The position numbers were made by a program, and so were the translations under genes. The notes beneath the pieces were generated by a model. It worked only from the letters and a program-made list of their open reading frames with translations, had not been told where the DNA came from and ran no database searches. A stretch of 36,262 bases of DNA. Source: a virus. Positions 1 through 5,587 of the stretch are shown here, one piece after another (the first letter of the stretch is position 1; each line of letters opens with the position of its first letter). The stretch spans positions 1-36,262 of IMG/VR virus record IMGVR_UViG_3300037475_000051; one strand, written 5' to 3'.

Positions 1-281
1 AACAACTCATCCAATTTGTGGTAGTAAAGCTGAAGACCGAAATTAAGAATTTTTTGCCTTCCTAATTCAGCAGACATCTCCCATCTCATAACCGCTAGAT
101 TTACACTGCTAACTTCAGGCATAACCATAAGGTCAACATATAAGTCTGAATTGTCTTCCAGCATGCTTATTAATAAATCACGTTGGTCAACTAGACATAA
201 ATCGCTATAATCTTTGTAGTCATGAGAAAGTGACATCGCTAACTTGAATGATTCTGGGTAGATGTACTGTAAGTTCATCAT
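1..281 (-). CDS. Hypothetical protein, first gene of the leftward early (PL) operon; runs off left edge
   Basis: Reading leftward from ATG codons at 281 and 278, the frame stays open for 93 codons to the window edge. A GGAG-type ribosome site (286-289) precedes the start. The product begins MMNLQYIYPESFKL and is acidic and soluble, with no recognised domain. It lies directly downstream of the PL promoter (319-346). If the window is circular, the frame continues at 36262 and stops after two more residues (Met-Arg-stop near 36253), giving a protein of about 96 residues followed by the next leftward gene at 36197. I do not recognise the family. Confidence 0.7.
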   Translation of the reverse strand, partial: MMNLQYIYPESFKLAMSLSHDYKDYSDLCLVDQRDLLISMLEDNSDLYVDLMVMPEVSSVNLAVMRWEMSAELGRQKILNFGLQLYYHKLDEL

Positions 282-318
282 CGTCTCCGATTGTTGTTGT
301 TTGTTAAGTACATTTACA

Positions 319-346
319 ATAATACAATATGTATTAAAGAAGTCAA
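319..346 (-). promoter_or_regulatory. Leftward early promoter PL
   Basis: On the minus strand a -35 TTGACT (346-341) and a -10 TATTAT (324-319) are separated by 16 bp, close to sigma-70 consensus. A repressor operator (321-335) lies in the spacer and overlaps the -10. The predicted start near 312 leaves a leader of about 30 nt before the gene at 281. The arrangement matches PR and PRM on the far side of the immunity region. Confidence 0.8.
321..335. promoter_or_regulatory. Operator OL1 (repressor site)
   Basis: AATACAATATGTATT is an inverted repeat of AATAC and GTATT around a 5-bp centre. It is the exact reverse complement of the operator at 2947-2961 and differs by one base from that at 2897-2911. 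It sits inside PL. Confidence 0.8.
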
Positions 347-360
347 ATACAAATATCAAT
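346..360. promoter_or_regulatory. Probable weak operator OL2
   Basis: AATACAAATATCAAT has one perfect half-site (AATAC) and one degenerate half-site. Its centre (353) is exactly 25 bp from the centre of OL1 (328), the same step seen at OR. The perfect half-site overlaps the PL -35. Confidence 0.5.
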
Positions 361-461
361 AATTTTAATATTTCTTCAATATTCTTTAAATTTCATACAA
401 TTTATGTATTATTTTGATTATTTTTTGATTGTTTTCAGGCAAGTTATTTAAATAAATGTCA

Positions 462-489
462 TTTACGCAATCACAAAAACGCATATAAT
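462..489 (+). promoter_or_regulatory. Candidate promoter for the gene at 523
   Basis: A perfect -10 TATAAT (484-489) follows a weak -35 TTTACG (462-467) at 16 bp. Two identical palindromes TTATTTAAATAA (444-455 and 499-510) flank it, one upstream of the -35 and one in the leader just before the ribosome site. They may bind a separate regulator. No cI-type operator overlaps it, so it could be active in the lysogen. Confidence 0.5.
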
Positions 490-522
490 AAGTTAAATTT
501 ATTTAAATAAAGGTGATTTGTT

Positions 523-726
523 ATGGCGAAGTTAACTGCTGCGAAGAGAAAGAAGATTCCTAAGTCAGAATTTGGAATGCCAGGTGATAAGAAATATCCT
601 ATGCCAGATAAGGCTCACGCCGTGAATGCAAAAGCTAGAGCTACTCAGATGGTTAAGAAGGGTAAGTTGTCAGCTGGGACGGCTGCGAAGATTAAAGCTA
701 AGGCTAATAAGGTTTTGGGTAAATAG
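523..726 (+). CDS. Small basic DUF6582-like phage protein
   Basis: A 67-residue Lys/Ala-rich protein starting MAKLTAAKRKKIPKSEFG, with a GDKKYPMPDK segment and a MVKKGKLS stretch. This pattern is common in small phage and bacterial proteins annotated as DUF6582-like. It has no membrane segment and looks like a nucleic-acid-binding or structural peptide, but its function is unknown. The ribosome site AAGGTG is 7-12 nt before the ATG. It is the only rightward gene in the immunity region, has its own TATAAT promoter and converges on the 765-2230 genes. That placement suggests a separately controlled (moron-type) gene. Confidence 0.8.
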   Translation: MAKLTAAKRKKIPKSEFGMPGDKKYPMPDKAHAVNAKARATQMVKKGKLSAGTAAKIKAKANKVLGK

Positions 727-764
727 ATTTTTAGAATTTGATGAGACTGGTGCGTAGTAATTGC

Positions 765-944
765 TTATTTAAGTGCGTGAATTATTGCTGCAATCACGGC
801 AGAAACTGTAAATATATTGGTTAATATAATTAATGACCATGCTAATTTTATCAAATTATTGAACTTTTTTTCTTTTTGATTTTCAATATATTTTTCAATG
901 CTATTCAGCCTTTGATCTATAGATCCAAAATTATGATAACTCAT
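765..944 (-). CDS. Small single-pass membrane protein, last gene of repressor operon
   Basis: I place the start at ATG 944, two bases after the stop of the preceding gene and behind an AAGAA ribosome-like site; an in-frame start at 1010 would lie inside that gene. The 59-residue product begins MSYHNFGSIDQRLNSIEKYI. A short coiled-coil-like N-terminal half is followed by one C-terminal hydrophobic helix (about residues 31-55) rich in Ile, Leu and Ala. Its make-up resembles the larger protein encoded just upstream (946-1326), so the two may form a membrane pair. Function unknown. Confidence 0.65.
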   Translation of the reverse strand: MSYHNFGSIDQRLNSIEKYIENQKEKKFNNLIKLAWSLIILTNIFTVSAVIAAIIHALK

Positions 945-945
945 A

Positions 946-1326
946 TTATTTCTTAAATTCTTGTGATTGTTGCGATGGCAGTTTATATGCTGATTGAACG
1001 AAATTAGCAAGGAATGGCATCAATACTACTGCAAGCAATAAGCCGATAGCTAATTTAGATATCCATGAATGAATAGACTTCATTTCTGCATGTATTAAGA
1101 GATTAGTTTGGTTAATTTTGTCGTCCATTTTTTCTAGCTTTGTTTTTATTTCATGGACGTCTCGTTTTATATATTCAACATCTGACTCTAGGCGCCCAAG
1201 ACGTTCTCCGTCATCTCCGCCGCTGCCACCTGTAGTTTTTTTGTGGATAGTTTCTTTTTTCTTTTCAGTCATATCTGTACCATGAAGTTTATGTGAATTG
1301 AAATCTACAAGCTTAATGCGTTGCAT
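946..1326 (-). CDS. Membrane-anchored coiled-coil protein (phage family with Gly/Asp-rich N-terminus)
   Basis: The 126-residue product has a Lys-rich N-terminus, a GGSGGDDGERLGRLE segment, a coiled coil (VEYIKRDVHEIKTKLEKMDDK) and one C-terminal hydrophobic helix (about residues 92-112). Proteins with this LGRLESDVEYIKRDV pattern are frequent in prophages, sometimes noted as XhlA-like or membrane hypothetical proteins. The start at 1326 has an AAGGAA site; a second Met at 1272 lacks one. It overlaps the stop of the upstream gene by 14 nt, so translation is probably coupled. It sits in the rex position behind the repressor, so expression in the lysogen is likely. Confidence 0.75.
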   Translation of the reverse strand: MQRIKLVDFNSHKLHGTDMTEKKKETIHKKTTGGSGGDDGERLGRLESDVEYIKRDVHEIKTKLEKMDDKINQTNLLIHAEMKSIHSWISKLAIGLLLAVVLMPFLANFVQSAYKLPSQQSQEFKK

Positions 1327-1606
1327 GTATATTCCTTTTCTTATTATACCAGGTATGAACTACTTCTGCTGCAAAATGCCACATATACCCACAGTTATCG
1401 CAGATAAGTGTTATTACTGGATAACCTAGACCTAGACTTTTAGAGTTAGAATCGCCCACAGGATAGAAGAAATATGTTTCAGGAACAGAGTCTGGAACTA
1501 TTCCATAATGGGCGTTATTGCATGCGGGACACTTCTTATCGAATCCTTTTTCACGAAGGAATTCTTCGAAGTCTTTTTTTGTGAATGTGTAGGATGAGGT
1601 TGTCAT
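1313..1606 (-). CDS. Zinc-ribbon hypothetical protein
   Basis: A 97-residue soluble protein with two CxxC pairs: CPAC near residue 27 and CDNC near residue 69. They could form one zinc ribbon with a long insertion between the knuckles. The C-terminal part ends in GYMWHFAAEVVHTWYNKKR. Similar small phage proteins occur but I cannot name a family. The ATG at 1606 follows the preceding stop by a few bases and has no clear ribosome site, so translation is probably coupled to the secreted protein upstream. Part of the repressor operon. Confidence 0.7.
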   Translation of the reverse strand: MTTSSYTFTKKDFEEFLREKGFDKKCPACNNAHYGIVPDSVPETYFFYPVGDSNSKSLGLGYPVITLICDNCGYMWHFAAEVVHTWYNKKRNIHATH

Positions 1607-1609
1607 AGG

Positions 1610-2002
1610 TTAGTATTTATGAATAGGGTTTTTAACAAAAGCAAACTGAGCAAGAGTGAAAAGCGCTTGTTGTTCTAAAAATTTTTCTTTATCTACATAA
1701 CTCTTAAATGAATTTCTTTTGTCTCTGATCCAAGCAACATATAAGTCAACAACTTCAGTGTAAGTTCTTCCTGCTATGTCTGGATTGAAATTGAAGTCTC
1801 GCGCTTTAGAATCTTTATTGTCGTTTATATCAATTGTTATTCCTGCGCTATCCATATACCCAGCTATATATGCAACACAAATATAATAACCAACGTCAGA
1901 TTTTTTATCACACATCTGGAATAGTTGTTTTGTGGTATATGAAGCAGCATATACAGAAGATATTAAAAAAAATGTTATACATAATATGATTATTTTTTTC
2001 AT
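1610..2002 (-). CDS. Secreted Rap1a/Tai-like immunity-type protein
   Basis: A 130-residue protein with a clear signal peptide (MKKIIILCITFFLISSVYA), so it should act in the periplasm. The mature part shows the Rap1a/Tai pattern: TKQLFQMC, then YICVAYIAGYMD, a loop, YTEVVDLYVAW and a final Ala/Leu/Phe helix; the usual last Cys is absent. Rap1a/Tai proteins neutralise peptidoglycan amidase effectors of type VI secretion. Here the gene lies in the lysogenic operon behind the repressor with a GGAAGAAA site. I infer a cell-wall or envelope protection role in the lysogen, for example against rival amidases or the phage's own wall enzymes. The family call is by pattern only. Confidence 0.6.
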   Translation of the reverse strand: MKKIIILCITFFLISSVYAASYTTKQLFQMCDKKSDVGYYICVAYIAGYMDSAGITIDINDNKDSKARDFNFNPDIAGRTYTEVVDLYVAWIRDKRNSFKSYVDKEKFLEQQALFTLAQFAFVKNPIHKY

Positions 2003-2017
2003 TTTCTTCCTATTATA

Positions 2018-2230
2018 TTATCTTTTAATTCGATCAATGCGATATTGCAATTCCCGTATTTCATTTTTTATTTCTTCTAATTTTTTATGAGTTGCCATAT
2101 CTATTGACGTATACACACCCAAATAAAATCCTCCAAATACTAGCGATAAACATATCCATGGGTATATCCATTTAATAAATTCCCATATATAGTCTCCTGA
2201 TAATATTATGTATGCAGATGCATCAGTCAT
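2018..2230 (-). CDS. Small membrane protein co-translated with the repressor
   Basis: I place the start at ATG 2230, 9 nt after AGG within the end of the repressor gene; the two genes overlap by 8 nt. The 70-residue product starts MTDASAYIILSGDYIWEF, has one or two hydrophobic segments (about residues 15-40, rich in Trp, Leu and Phe) and ends in a charged coiled coil (KKLEEIKNEIRELQYRIDRI). The overlap ties its expression to the repressor, as for lambda rexA behind cI. It resembles no Rex sequence that I can recognise. Confidence 0.7.
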   Translation of the reverse strand: MTDASAYIILSGDYIWEFIKWIYPWICLSLVFGGFYLGVYTSIDMATHKKLEEIKNEIRELQYRIDRIKR

Positions 2231-2888
2231 ATTCACTGAACCTTTTTATTATTACAGCTAATATATCTTTGTATTCAATTTCAATAATTGGATATTGTGG
2301 ATTAAGAGCTTTTAAAAGATGCTTCGATCCATCTTCAATATATTGCCTAACAATTCTAGAACCTTGAGAAAAAGCCAAAACAGAATCTCCGCTTTTAGCT
2401 TTTTTATCAAAATCTATAATCAAATAATCACCTTCTAATATCATCCTTGGATGAGGGTACGCAGGTAGCATCGCATCTATATTTACAGCTTTTACTGCCG
2501 CTACACGATGACCTAATAGCTCTTTATCTTTTATCTCCATCTTCAATATCTCCTGGTTTTTAACTTTGTTTTTTAAAACTTGGTCTATAGTTTCCTGGAG
2601 GTTCTCTGAAGATGCGGTAATTTCTTCCCATTGGAGGATGGGGATAAATTTTATATTTACAGGAACTTCCTTGTCTTCTACGGTGTTTGTGACGCCGTAT
2701 AAAATCCATATTGGAGAAACATTTAGAGCATTAGCTATATCGTCTATCATCTCTATAGTAGGTTGCCGGTCAGATCTCAAGTAATGACCAATGCTTCCTT
2801 GTGTAACGCCAATAGCAGCGGCTAGCGCATCTTGGGTAAACCCACGCTGCTTCATCACTTCTTTCAATCGGTCTCGCCAACTAATCAT
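2223..2888 (-). CDS. cI: CI-type phage repressor with S24 fold but no catalytic dyad
   Basis: A 221-residue repressor. Residues 6-60 form an HTH (FTQDALAAAIGVTQGSIGHYL); residues 125-221 are a LexA/CI S24 domain with GDYLIID and the CI-typical ALNPQYP. The catalytic Ser of the DSM motif is Ala (IDAMLP, Ala139) and the Lys of the VKR/FKK motif is Arg (IVRQY, Arg181), so autocleavage should not occur. I place the start at ATG 2888: the PRM -10 lies at 2895-2900, so the transcript begins at or beside the ATG, apparently leaderless as for lambda cI from PRM. Operators at 2897-2961 and 321-360 are its likely targets. The upstream in-frame ATG at 2945 lies inside PR. Confidence 0.9.
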   Translation of the reverse strand: MISWRDRLKEVMKQRGFTQDALAAAIGVTQGSIGHYLRSDRQPTIEMIDDIANALNVSPIWILYGVTNTVEDKEVPVNIKFIPILQWEEITASSENLQETIDQVLKNKVKNQEILKMEIKDKELLGHRVAAVKAVNIDAMLPAYPHPRMILEGDYLIIDFDKKAKSGDSVLAFSQGSRIVRQYIEDGSKHLLKALNPQYPIIEIEYKDILAVIIKRFSEYD

Positions 2889-2894
2889 GTGCAA

Positions 2895-2922
2895 ATAATA
2901 CAATATGTATGAAATAAGACAA
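2895..2922 (-). promoter_or_regulatory. Repressor maintenance promoter PRM
   Basis: On the minus strand, -35 TTGTCT (2922-2917) and -10 TATTAT (2900-2895) are separated by 16 bp. The operator at 2897-2911 covers the -10. The central weak operator is centred at 2929, about 41 bp upstream of the predicted start (~2888), the spacing at which lambda CI bound to OR2 activates PRM. Confidence 0.7.
2897..2911. promoter_or_regulatory. Operator OR3-like, over PRM
   Basis: AATACAATATGTATG matches OL1 at 14 of 15 positions and overlaps the PRM -10. Occupancy should repress the repressor gene. The 16-base string ATACATATTGTATTAT is identical at PL, PR and PRM on the transcribed strand. Confidence 0.8.
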
Positions 2923-2936
2923 TCAACAAATGTATT
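2922..2936. promoter_or_regulatory. Probable weak central operator OR2-like
   Basis: One perfect half-site GTATT (2932-2936) is paired with a degenerate left half. Its centre (2929) is exactly 25 bp from both neighbouring operators (2904 and 2954). It lies next to the PRM -35. Confidence 0.5.
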
Positions 2937-2963
2937 GCTGGGCATAAATACATATTGTATTAT
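2935..2963 (+). promoter_or_regulatory. Rightward early promoter PR
   Basis: -35 TTGCTG (2935-2940), 17-bp spacer, -10 TATTAT (2958-2963). The operator at 2947-2961 fills the spacer and overlaps the -10 exactly as at PL. The predicted start is near 2970, about 24 nt before the Cro-like gene. Confidence 0.75.
2947..2961. promoter_or_regulatory. Operator OR1-like, over PR
   Basis: AATACATATTGTATT is a perfect AATAC/GTATT dyad and the exact reverse complement of OL1. It occludes PR. Confidence 0.8.
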
Positions 2964-2993
2964 CAGGTCTGGATTATAAGAACTATAAATATC

Positions 2994-3215
2994 ATGGACT
3001 TAAAAATGTACATAAATAGCTTCTCAGCTGAAGAGAGGTTATTAGTTATTGATTATCTATTAAAAAATCTAAAGATTCAGAAATCTTCTTTGGGTCATTG
3101 GATGTACGGACATCGAAATCCATCTCCTAAGCATGCATTACAAATAGAAAAGCTTACCATTGGCGCGGTAACTAGATATGACTTGCGTCCTGATATTTAT
3201 CAGAGGGATGGTTAG
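2994..3215 (+). CDS. Cro-position regulator of the YdaS/Cro type
   Basis: A 73-residue protein whose end, IEKLTIGAVTRYDLRPDIY, is the hallmark of YdaS-like HTH proteins (a Cro/antitoxin-type family in lambdoid prophages). A segment around SSLGHWMYGHRNPSPKHA would be the recognition part. I chose ATG 2994 because the open frame upstream runs through the PR promoter; ATG 3006 is possible and neither has a strong ribosome site. As first gene from PR and divergent from the repressor, it should act as Cro, competing for the OR/OL sites or turning PRM down. Confidence 0.8.
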   Translation: MDLKMYINSFSAEERLLVIDYLLKNLKIQKSSLGHWMYGHRNPSPKHALQIEKLTIGAVTRYDLRPDIYQRDG

Positions 3216-3217
3216 TT

Positions 3218-4102
3218 ATGGATGTGATCGAAGCATTTAGTGATAAACCAATAGCTTTCCATGCCTCTCTATCAAAAAAACTCAAGATAGGAGCTATTGC
3301 CTCTTTATTTTTATGCCAAGCATTGTATTGGACAAAGGTAAAAGAAAAAGTAGGCGAGAGTTGGTTTTATAAGTCAGCTGTAGACTGGGAAGAAGAAACT
3401 TCCTTAACTCAACAAGAACAAAGAACCGCTAGAAAAAAGCTAAAGGAACTTGGGATATTAGAAGAGGCAGTAAAAGGCATTCCTCCAACTGTATATTATA
3501 AGATAAACAAAGATCAGCTAAGAAAACTTCTATCTAACGAATCTAACGATGTGCAACAAATCAATTGTCCAGATTCAACAAATCAATTTGTTGGTAGCAA
3601 CAAATCAATTGTTGAAATTCAACAAATTGATTCTTCAAATTCAACAAATCTATATAAAGAACATAGATTACATACAGAGATTACTACACAGAATACAACA
3701 GAGAAAAAAATATATAAAAAAGATTTGTCATCTGACGTTATTTCAATCTTCGAACACTGGAAACAAACCCTCCAGCATCCAAACTCCGTTCTCGATGACA
3801 AACGAAAAAAGAAAATCAAAGAACGCTTAGCGGAAGGCTACACAGTCGAGCAACTGAAGAACGTCATCAACGGATGCAAATGCTCTGCTTATCACATGGG
3901 CCATAACGAAGGCGGCAAAATATATGATTCCATCGACTTACTATTTCGCGATGCCGAACACGTAGATAGATTTATTTCCTACTTTGAAAAACCTCCCATT
4001 CCCAAGACCAAAGGCACTCTGGAGTCTGAAAGATTCCATATGGAGTTCTATGGCGTCCAGGAATCGCAAAATATAGGCAAAGGAGACACTTTCAGACACT
4101 AA
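3218..4102 (+). CDS. O-like replication initiator with origin iterons inside the gene
   Basis: A 294-residue protein. Residues 1-105 look like a winged-helix replisome-organiser domain (AFHASLSKKLKIGAIASLFL and LTQQEQRTARKKLKELGILEE). Residues 110-160 are a low-complexity Asn/Ser/Thr/Gln linker; the C-terminal part (about 170-270: ISIFEHWKQTL, KERLAEGYTVEQLKNVINGCK) resembles the helicase-loader-binding region of phage initiators. The linker is encoded by five 22-bp-spaced iterons (3554-3655), as lambda O contains ori. It should bind the iterons and recruit the host helicase with the next protein. GAGGGA precedes the ATG, 2 bases after the Cro-like gene. Confidence 0.8.
   Translation: MDVIEAFSDKPIAFHASLSKKLKIGAIASLFLCQALYWTKVKEKVGESWFYKSAVDWEEETSLTQQEQRTARKKLKELGILEEAVKGIPPTVYYKINKDQLRKLLSNESNDVQQINCPDSTNQFVGSNKSIVEIQQIDSSNSTNLYKEHRLHTEITTQNTTEKKIYKKDLSSDVISIFEHWKQTLQHPNSVLDDKRKKKIKERLAEGYTVEQLKNVINGCKCSAYHMGHNEGGKIYDSIDLLFRDAEHVDRFISYFEKPPIPKTKGTLESERFHMEFYGVQESQNIGKGDTFRH
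3554..3655 (+). repeat. Replication origin iterons (five copies, 22-bp spacing)
   Basis: Five directly repeated units start at 3554, 3576, 3598, 3620 and 3642, each exactly 22 bp apart. The 8-mer CAACAAAT is invariant; the first three copies share CAACAAATCAATT. The second unit has near-dyad symmetry (CAACAAAT...ATTTGTTG). Since 22 is not a multiple of three, the protein does not repeat, so the DNA itself is the repeated object. An AT-rich stretch follows (about 3651-3735), as a DNA-unwinding region would. Confidence 0.85.
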
Positions 4103-4167
4103 CCAATACCAACATAGCGCATAGGTCATAGAAGGCCGTTAAATCGAAAATATGGAGCTTTTAGAGA

Positions 4168-4653
4168 ATGAGCAATTTTAGAAATACAGACTTTGAAAAG
4201 TCAAAAGTGTTTAAGGCAATTTTTGATTATCACGGAATGTCACCAAGTCCAGAGCTTCAGGGTGTTTGGAATGAGGACTTGCAGTCATGTGATGCGGCTG
4301 AAATCAAAGATGCATGGAATGAATGGCGCAAGAACTCTGTAAACAAGAGGCCTACATCTTATGAGCTGTACAAGCTTGTTAAGTCTAAAAACTCTGAAGT
4401 TCACGCTAAGCTTGATACTGTGGTTAAAAGTGAGCCGTTGTTACGAGGTAGAAGTTATCTTGAGGATAGGTTGATAGATGATATAAAGATTATGAACAAA
4501 AATAACCCTGATTTATTAAAAGACATTAGCAAGTGTGAGTCTGTATATGACAAAATTGGTATATGTGTGACAGCCCTTGGTAAACCTGAGCTTTTGAATT
4601 CGCCAGTTTTGAAAGCTTTGCAGAGGAGCGTAGAAAATCGTGAAGTCGTTTAA
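4168..4653 (+). CDS. Probable replication protein, lambda P position
   Basis: A 161-residue soluble protein directly after the initiator. The N-terminal half (FRNTDFEKSKVFKAIFDYHGM, VWNEDLQSCDAAEIKDAWNEW, RPTSYELYKLVK) resembles the N-terminal region of phage P/DnaT-like replication proteins, with the WxxxL...AxxxWR pattern seen there. The C-terminus is helical. By position it would be a helicase loader or initiator partner. No ATPase motif is present, so it is not a DnaC-type loader. The ribosome site is weak (TAGAGA). Family assignment is tentative. Confidence 0.55.
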   Translation: MSNFRNTDFEKSKVFKAIFDYHGMSPSPELQGVWNEDLQSCDAAEIKDAWNEWRKNSVNKRPTSYELYKLVKSKNSEVHAKLDTVVKSEPLLRGRSYLEDRLIDDIKIMNKNNPDLLKDISKCESVYDKIGICVTALGKPELLNSPVLKALQRSVENREVV

Positions 4654-4972
4654 TTTTACATACAGCAAGTTTAAGTCAAAGAAAACAGAGAATGACGGCA
4701 TTAAGTTTCATTCGAAGTTAGAAGCTGAATACTACTCGCATCTGAAGTTATTTCAGAAAGCAGGTGAAGTTGTTTTTTTCTTGATGCAGGTTCCGTTTCA
4801 TTTGCCTGGCGGAGTTAAGTATGTATGTGACTTTATGGTTTTGTATAAAGACGGGTTGATTGACTTTGTTGATGTGAAGGGATTTGAAACTGCTGAATTT
4901 AAGATGAAGAAGAAGTTAGTTGAGAGTTTGTATGGCGTTGAGATAACGGTGATTAAGAAGGGGGATTTTTAA
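4640..4972 (+). CDS. DUF1064 family protein, PD-(D/E)XK nuclease-like
   Basis: A 110-residue protein starting at GTG 4640, 14 nt inside the preceding gene, with GAGGAG upstream. It shows the DUF1064 pattern: KFHSKLEAEYYSHL (conserved Glu), a PFHLPGGVKYVCDFMV strand with the Asp, and IDFVDVKGFET supplying the D...xK pair. This matches a small PD-(D/E)XK nuclease fold. In phages DUF1064 often sits among replication and recombination genes where RusA-type resolvases occur. A Holliday-junction or structure-specific nuclease is a reasonable inference. Confidence 0.8.
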   Translation: MKSFNFTYSKFKSKKTENDGIKFHSKLEAEYYSHLKLFQKAGEVVFFLMQVPFHLPGGVKYVCDFMVLYKDGLIDFVDVKGFETAEFKMKKKLVESLYGVEITVIKKGDF

Positions 4973-5163
4973 TGAAATATTTAATTGTTATTTTTATTAT
5001 TTGGATAATGCCTCCGTTGTCATTTTCTCATGACATTAAACCTTACGATGCAACGATTATTTGTGCGCCTATGTATGTGATTATTTCTCCATCTGAAAAA
5101 ATGAGAAAGATCGAGAGATGCAAACTGAAAGTTGGCGTTAAGAAGGGGGAGTGTATTCGATGA
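4972..5163 (+). CDS. Small secreted or membrane-anchored protein
   Basis: A 63-residue protein with an N-terminal hydrophobic signal (MKYLIVIFIIWIMPPLSFS) and a short mature part with two Cys pairs separated by a charged segment. The start overlaps the preceding stop (TAATG) and a GGGGGA site is upstream. It could be processed to the periplasm with a disulfide or stay anchored. It belongs to the rightward early operon. No family recognised. Confidence 0.65.
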   Translation: MKYLIVIFIIWIMPPLSFSHDIKPYDATIICAPMYVIISPSEKMRKIERCKLKVGVKKGECIR

Positions 5164-5363
5164 ATGATAAAATAAAAGAAATTAACAAGTGCAGGAAAGC
5201 TTTGGTTGATGCATATCATGATATTCCTGAGTTAAGTGATAGGATTGATGATTTGATTGATTCATTTCATAGTTTAGAGATTCATTTAAGGAGCCTGGAA
5301 TCGTGGATTGCGGGGATCGAAAATTCTTTGAAAAATAATATTAATGAGGGGCAATTAAAATGA
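5160..5363 (+). CDS. Small helical hypothetical protein
   Basis: I place the start at ATG 5160, which overlaps the preceding stop (ATGA) and lies about 9 nt after GGGGGA; the GTG at 5151 is less likely. The 67-residue acidic product (MNDKIKEINKCRKALVDAYHDI...) is predicted all helical with a coiled-coil-like Leu/Ile pattern around SFHSLEIHLRSLESWIAGI. No domain recognised. It is translationally coupled to both neighbours. Confidence 0.6.
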   Translation: MNDKIKEINKCRKALVDAYHDIPELSDRIDDLIDSFHSLEIHLRSLESWIAGIENSLKNNINEGQLK

Positions 5364-5587
5364 TTTGGATTTTTTCGTTACTTATTTTATTTACGAATAT
5401 TATTTTTATTGGTTTTGTTATTAACAAGATGAATGAAATTGAATCGAAATTAATTCTGGCAAATCAATTTATTGATGACAAAATAATAATACTTGAAAAA
5501 GCAAATATTCAAATAAGCAAATGGCTCGCTAATATAAACACTTCTATTTATGAACTAATTGATGAGAAAAAGCAATGGAAATTATAG
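5360..5587 (+). CDS. Small single-pass membrane coiled-coil protein
   Basis: A 75-residue protein with an N-terminal hydrophobic helix (about residues 2-22, IWIFSLLILFTNIIFIGFV) and a coiled-coil tail. The ATGA overlap with the previous gene and a GAGGGG site support the start. The layout (short N-terminal anchor, long helical tail) resembles phage accessory membrane proteins, but I cannot assign a role. Confidence 0.65.
   Translation: MIWIFSLLILFTNIIFIGFVINKMNEIESKLILANQFIDDKIIILEKANIQISKWLANINTSIYELIDEKKQWKL

Noticed and set aside
391-410. A third OL operator (CATAC ... GTATT)
   Set aside because: The half-sites have a 7-bp rather than 5-bp centre and are not at the 25-bp step from OL2.
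2955-2993. Upstream start for the Cro-like gene
   Set aside because: It would begin within the PR -10 element, before the expected transcript start.
3554-3655. CRISPR array
   Set aside because: The period is 22 bp with short conserved units, no 30-bp spacers and no cas genes; the location inside the initiator gene fits iterons.
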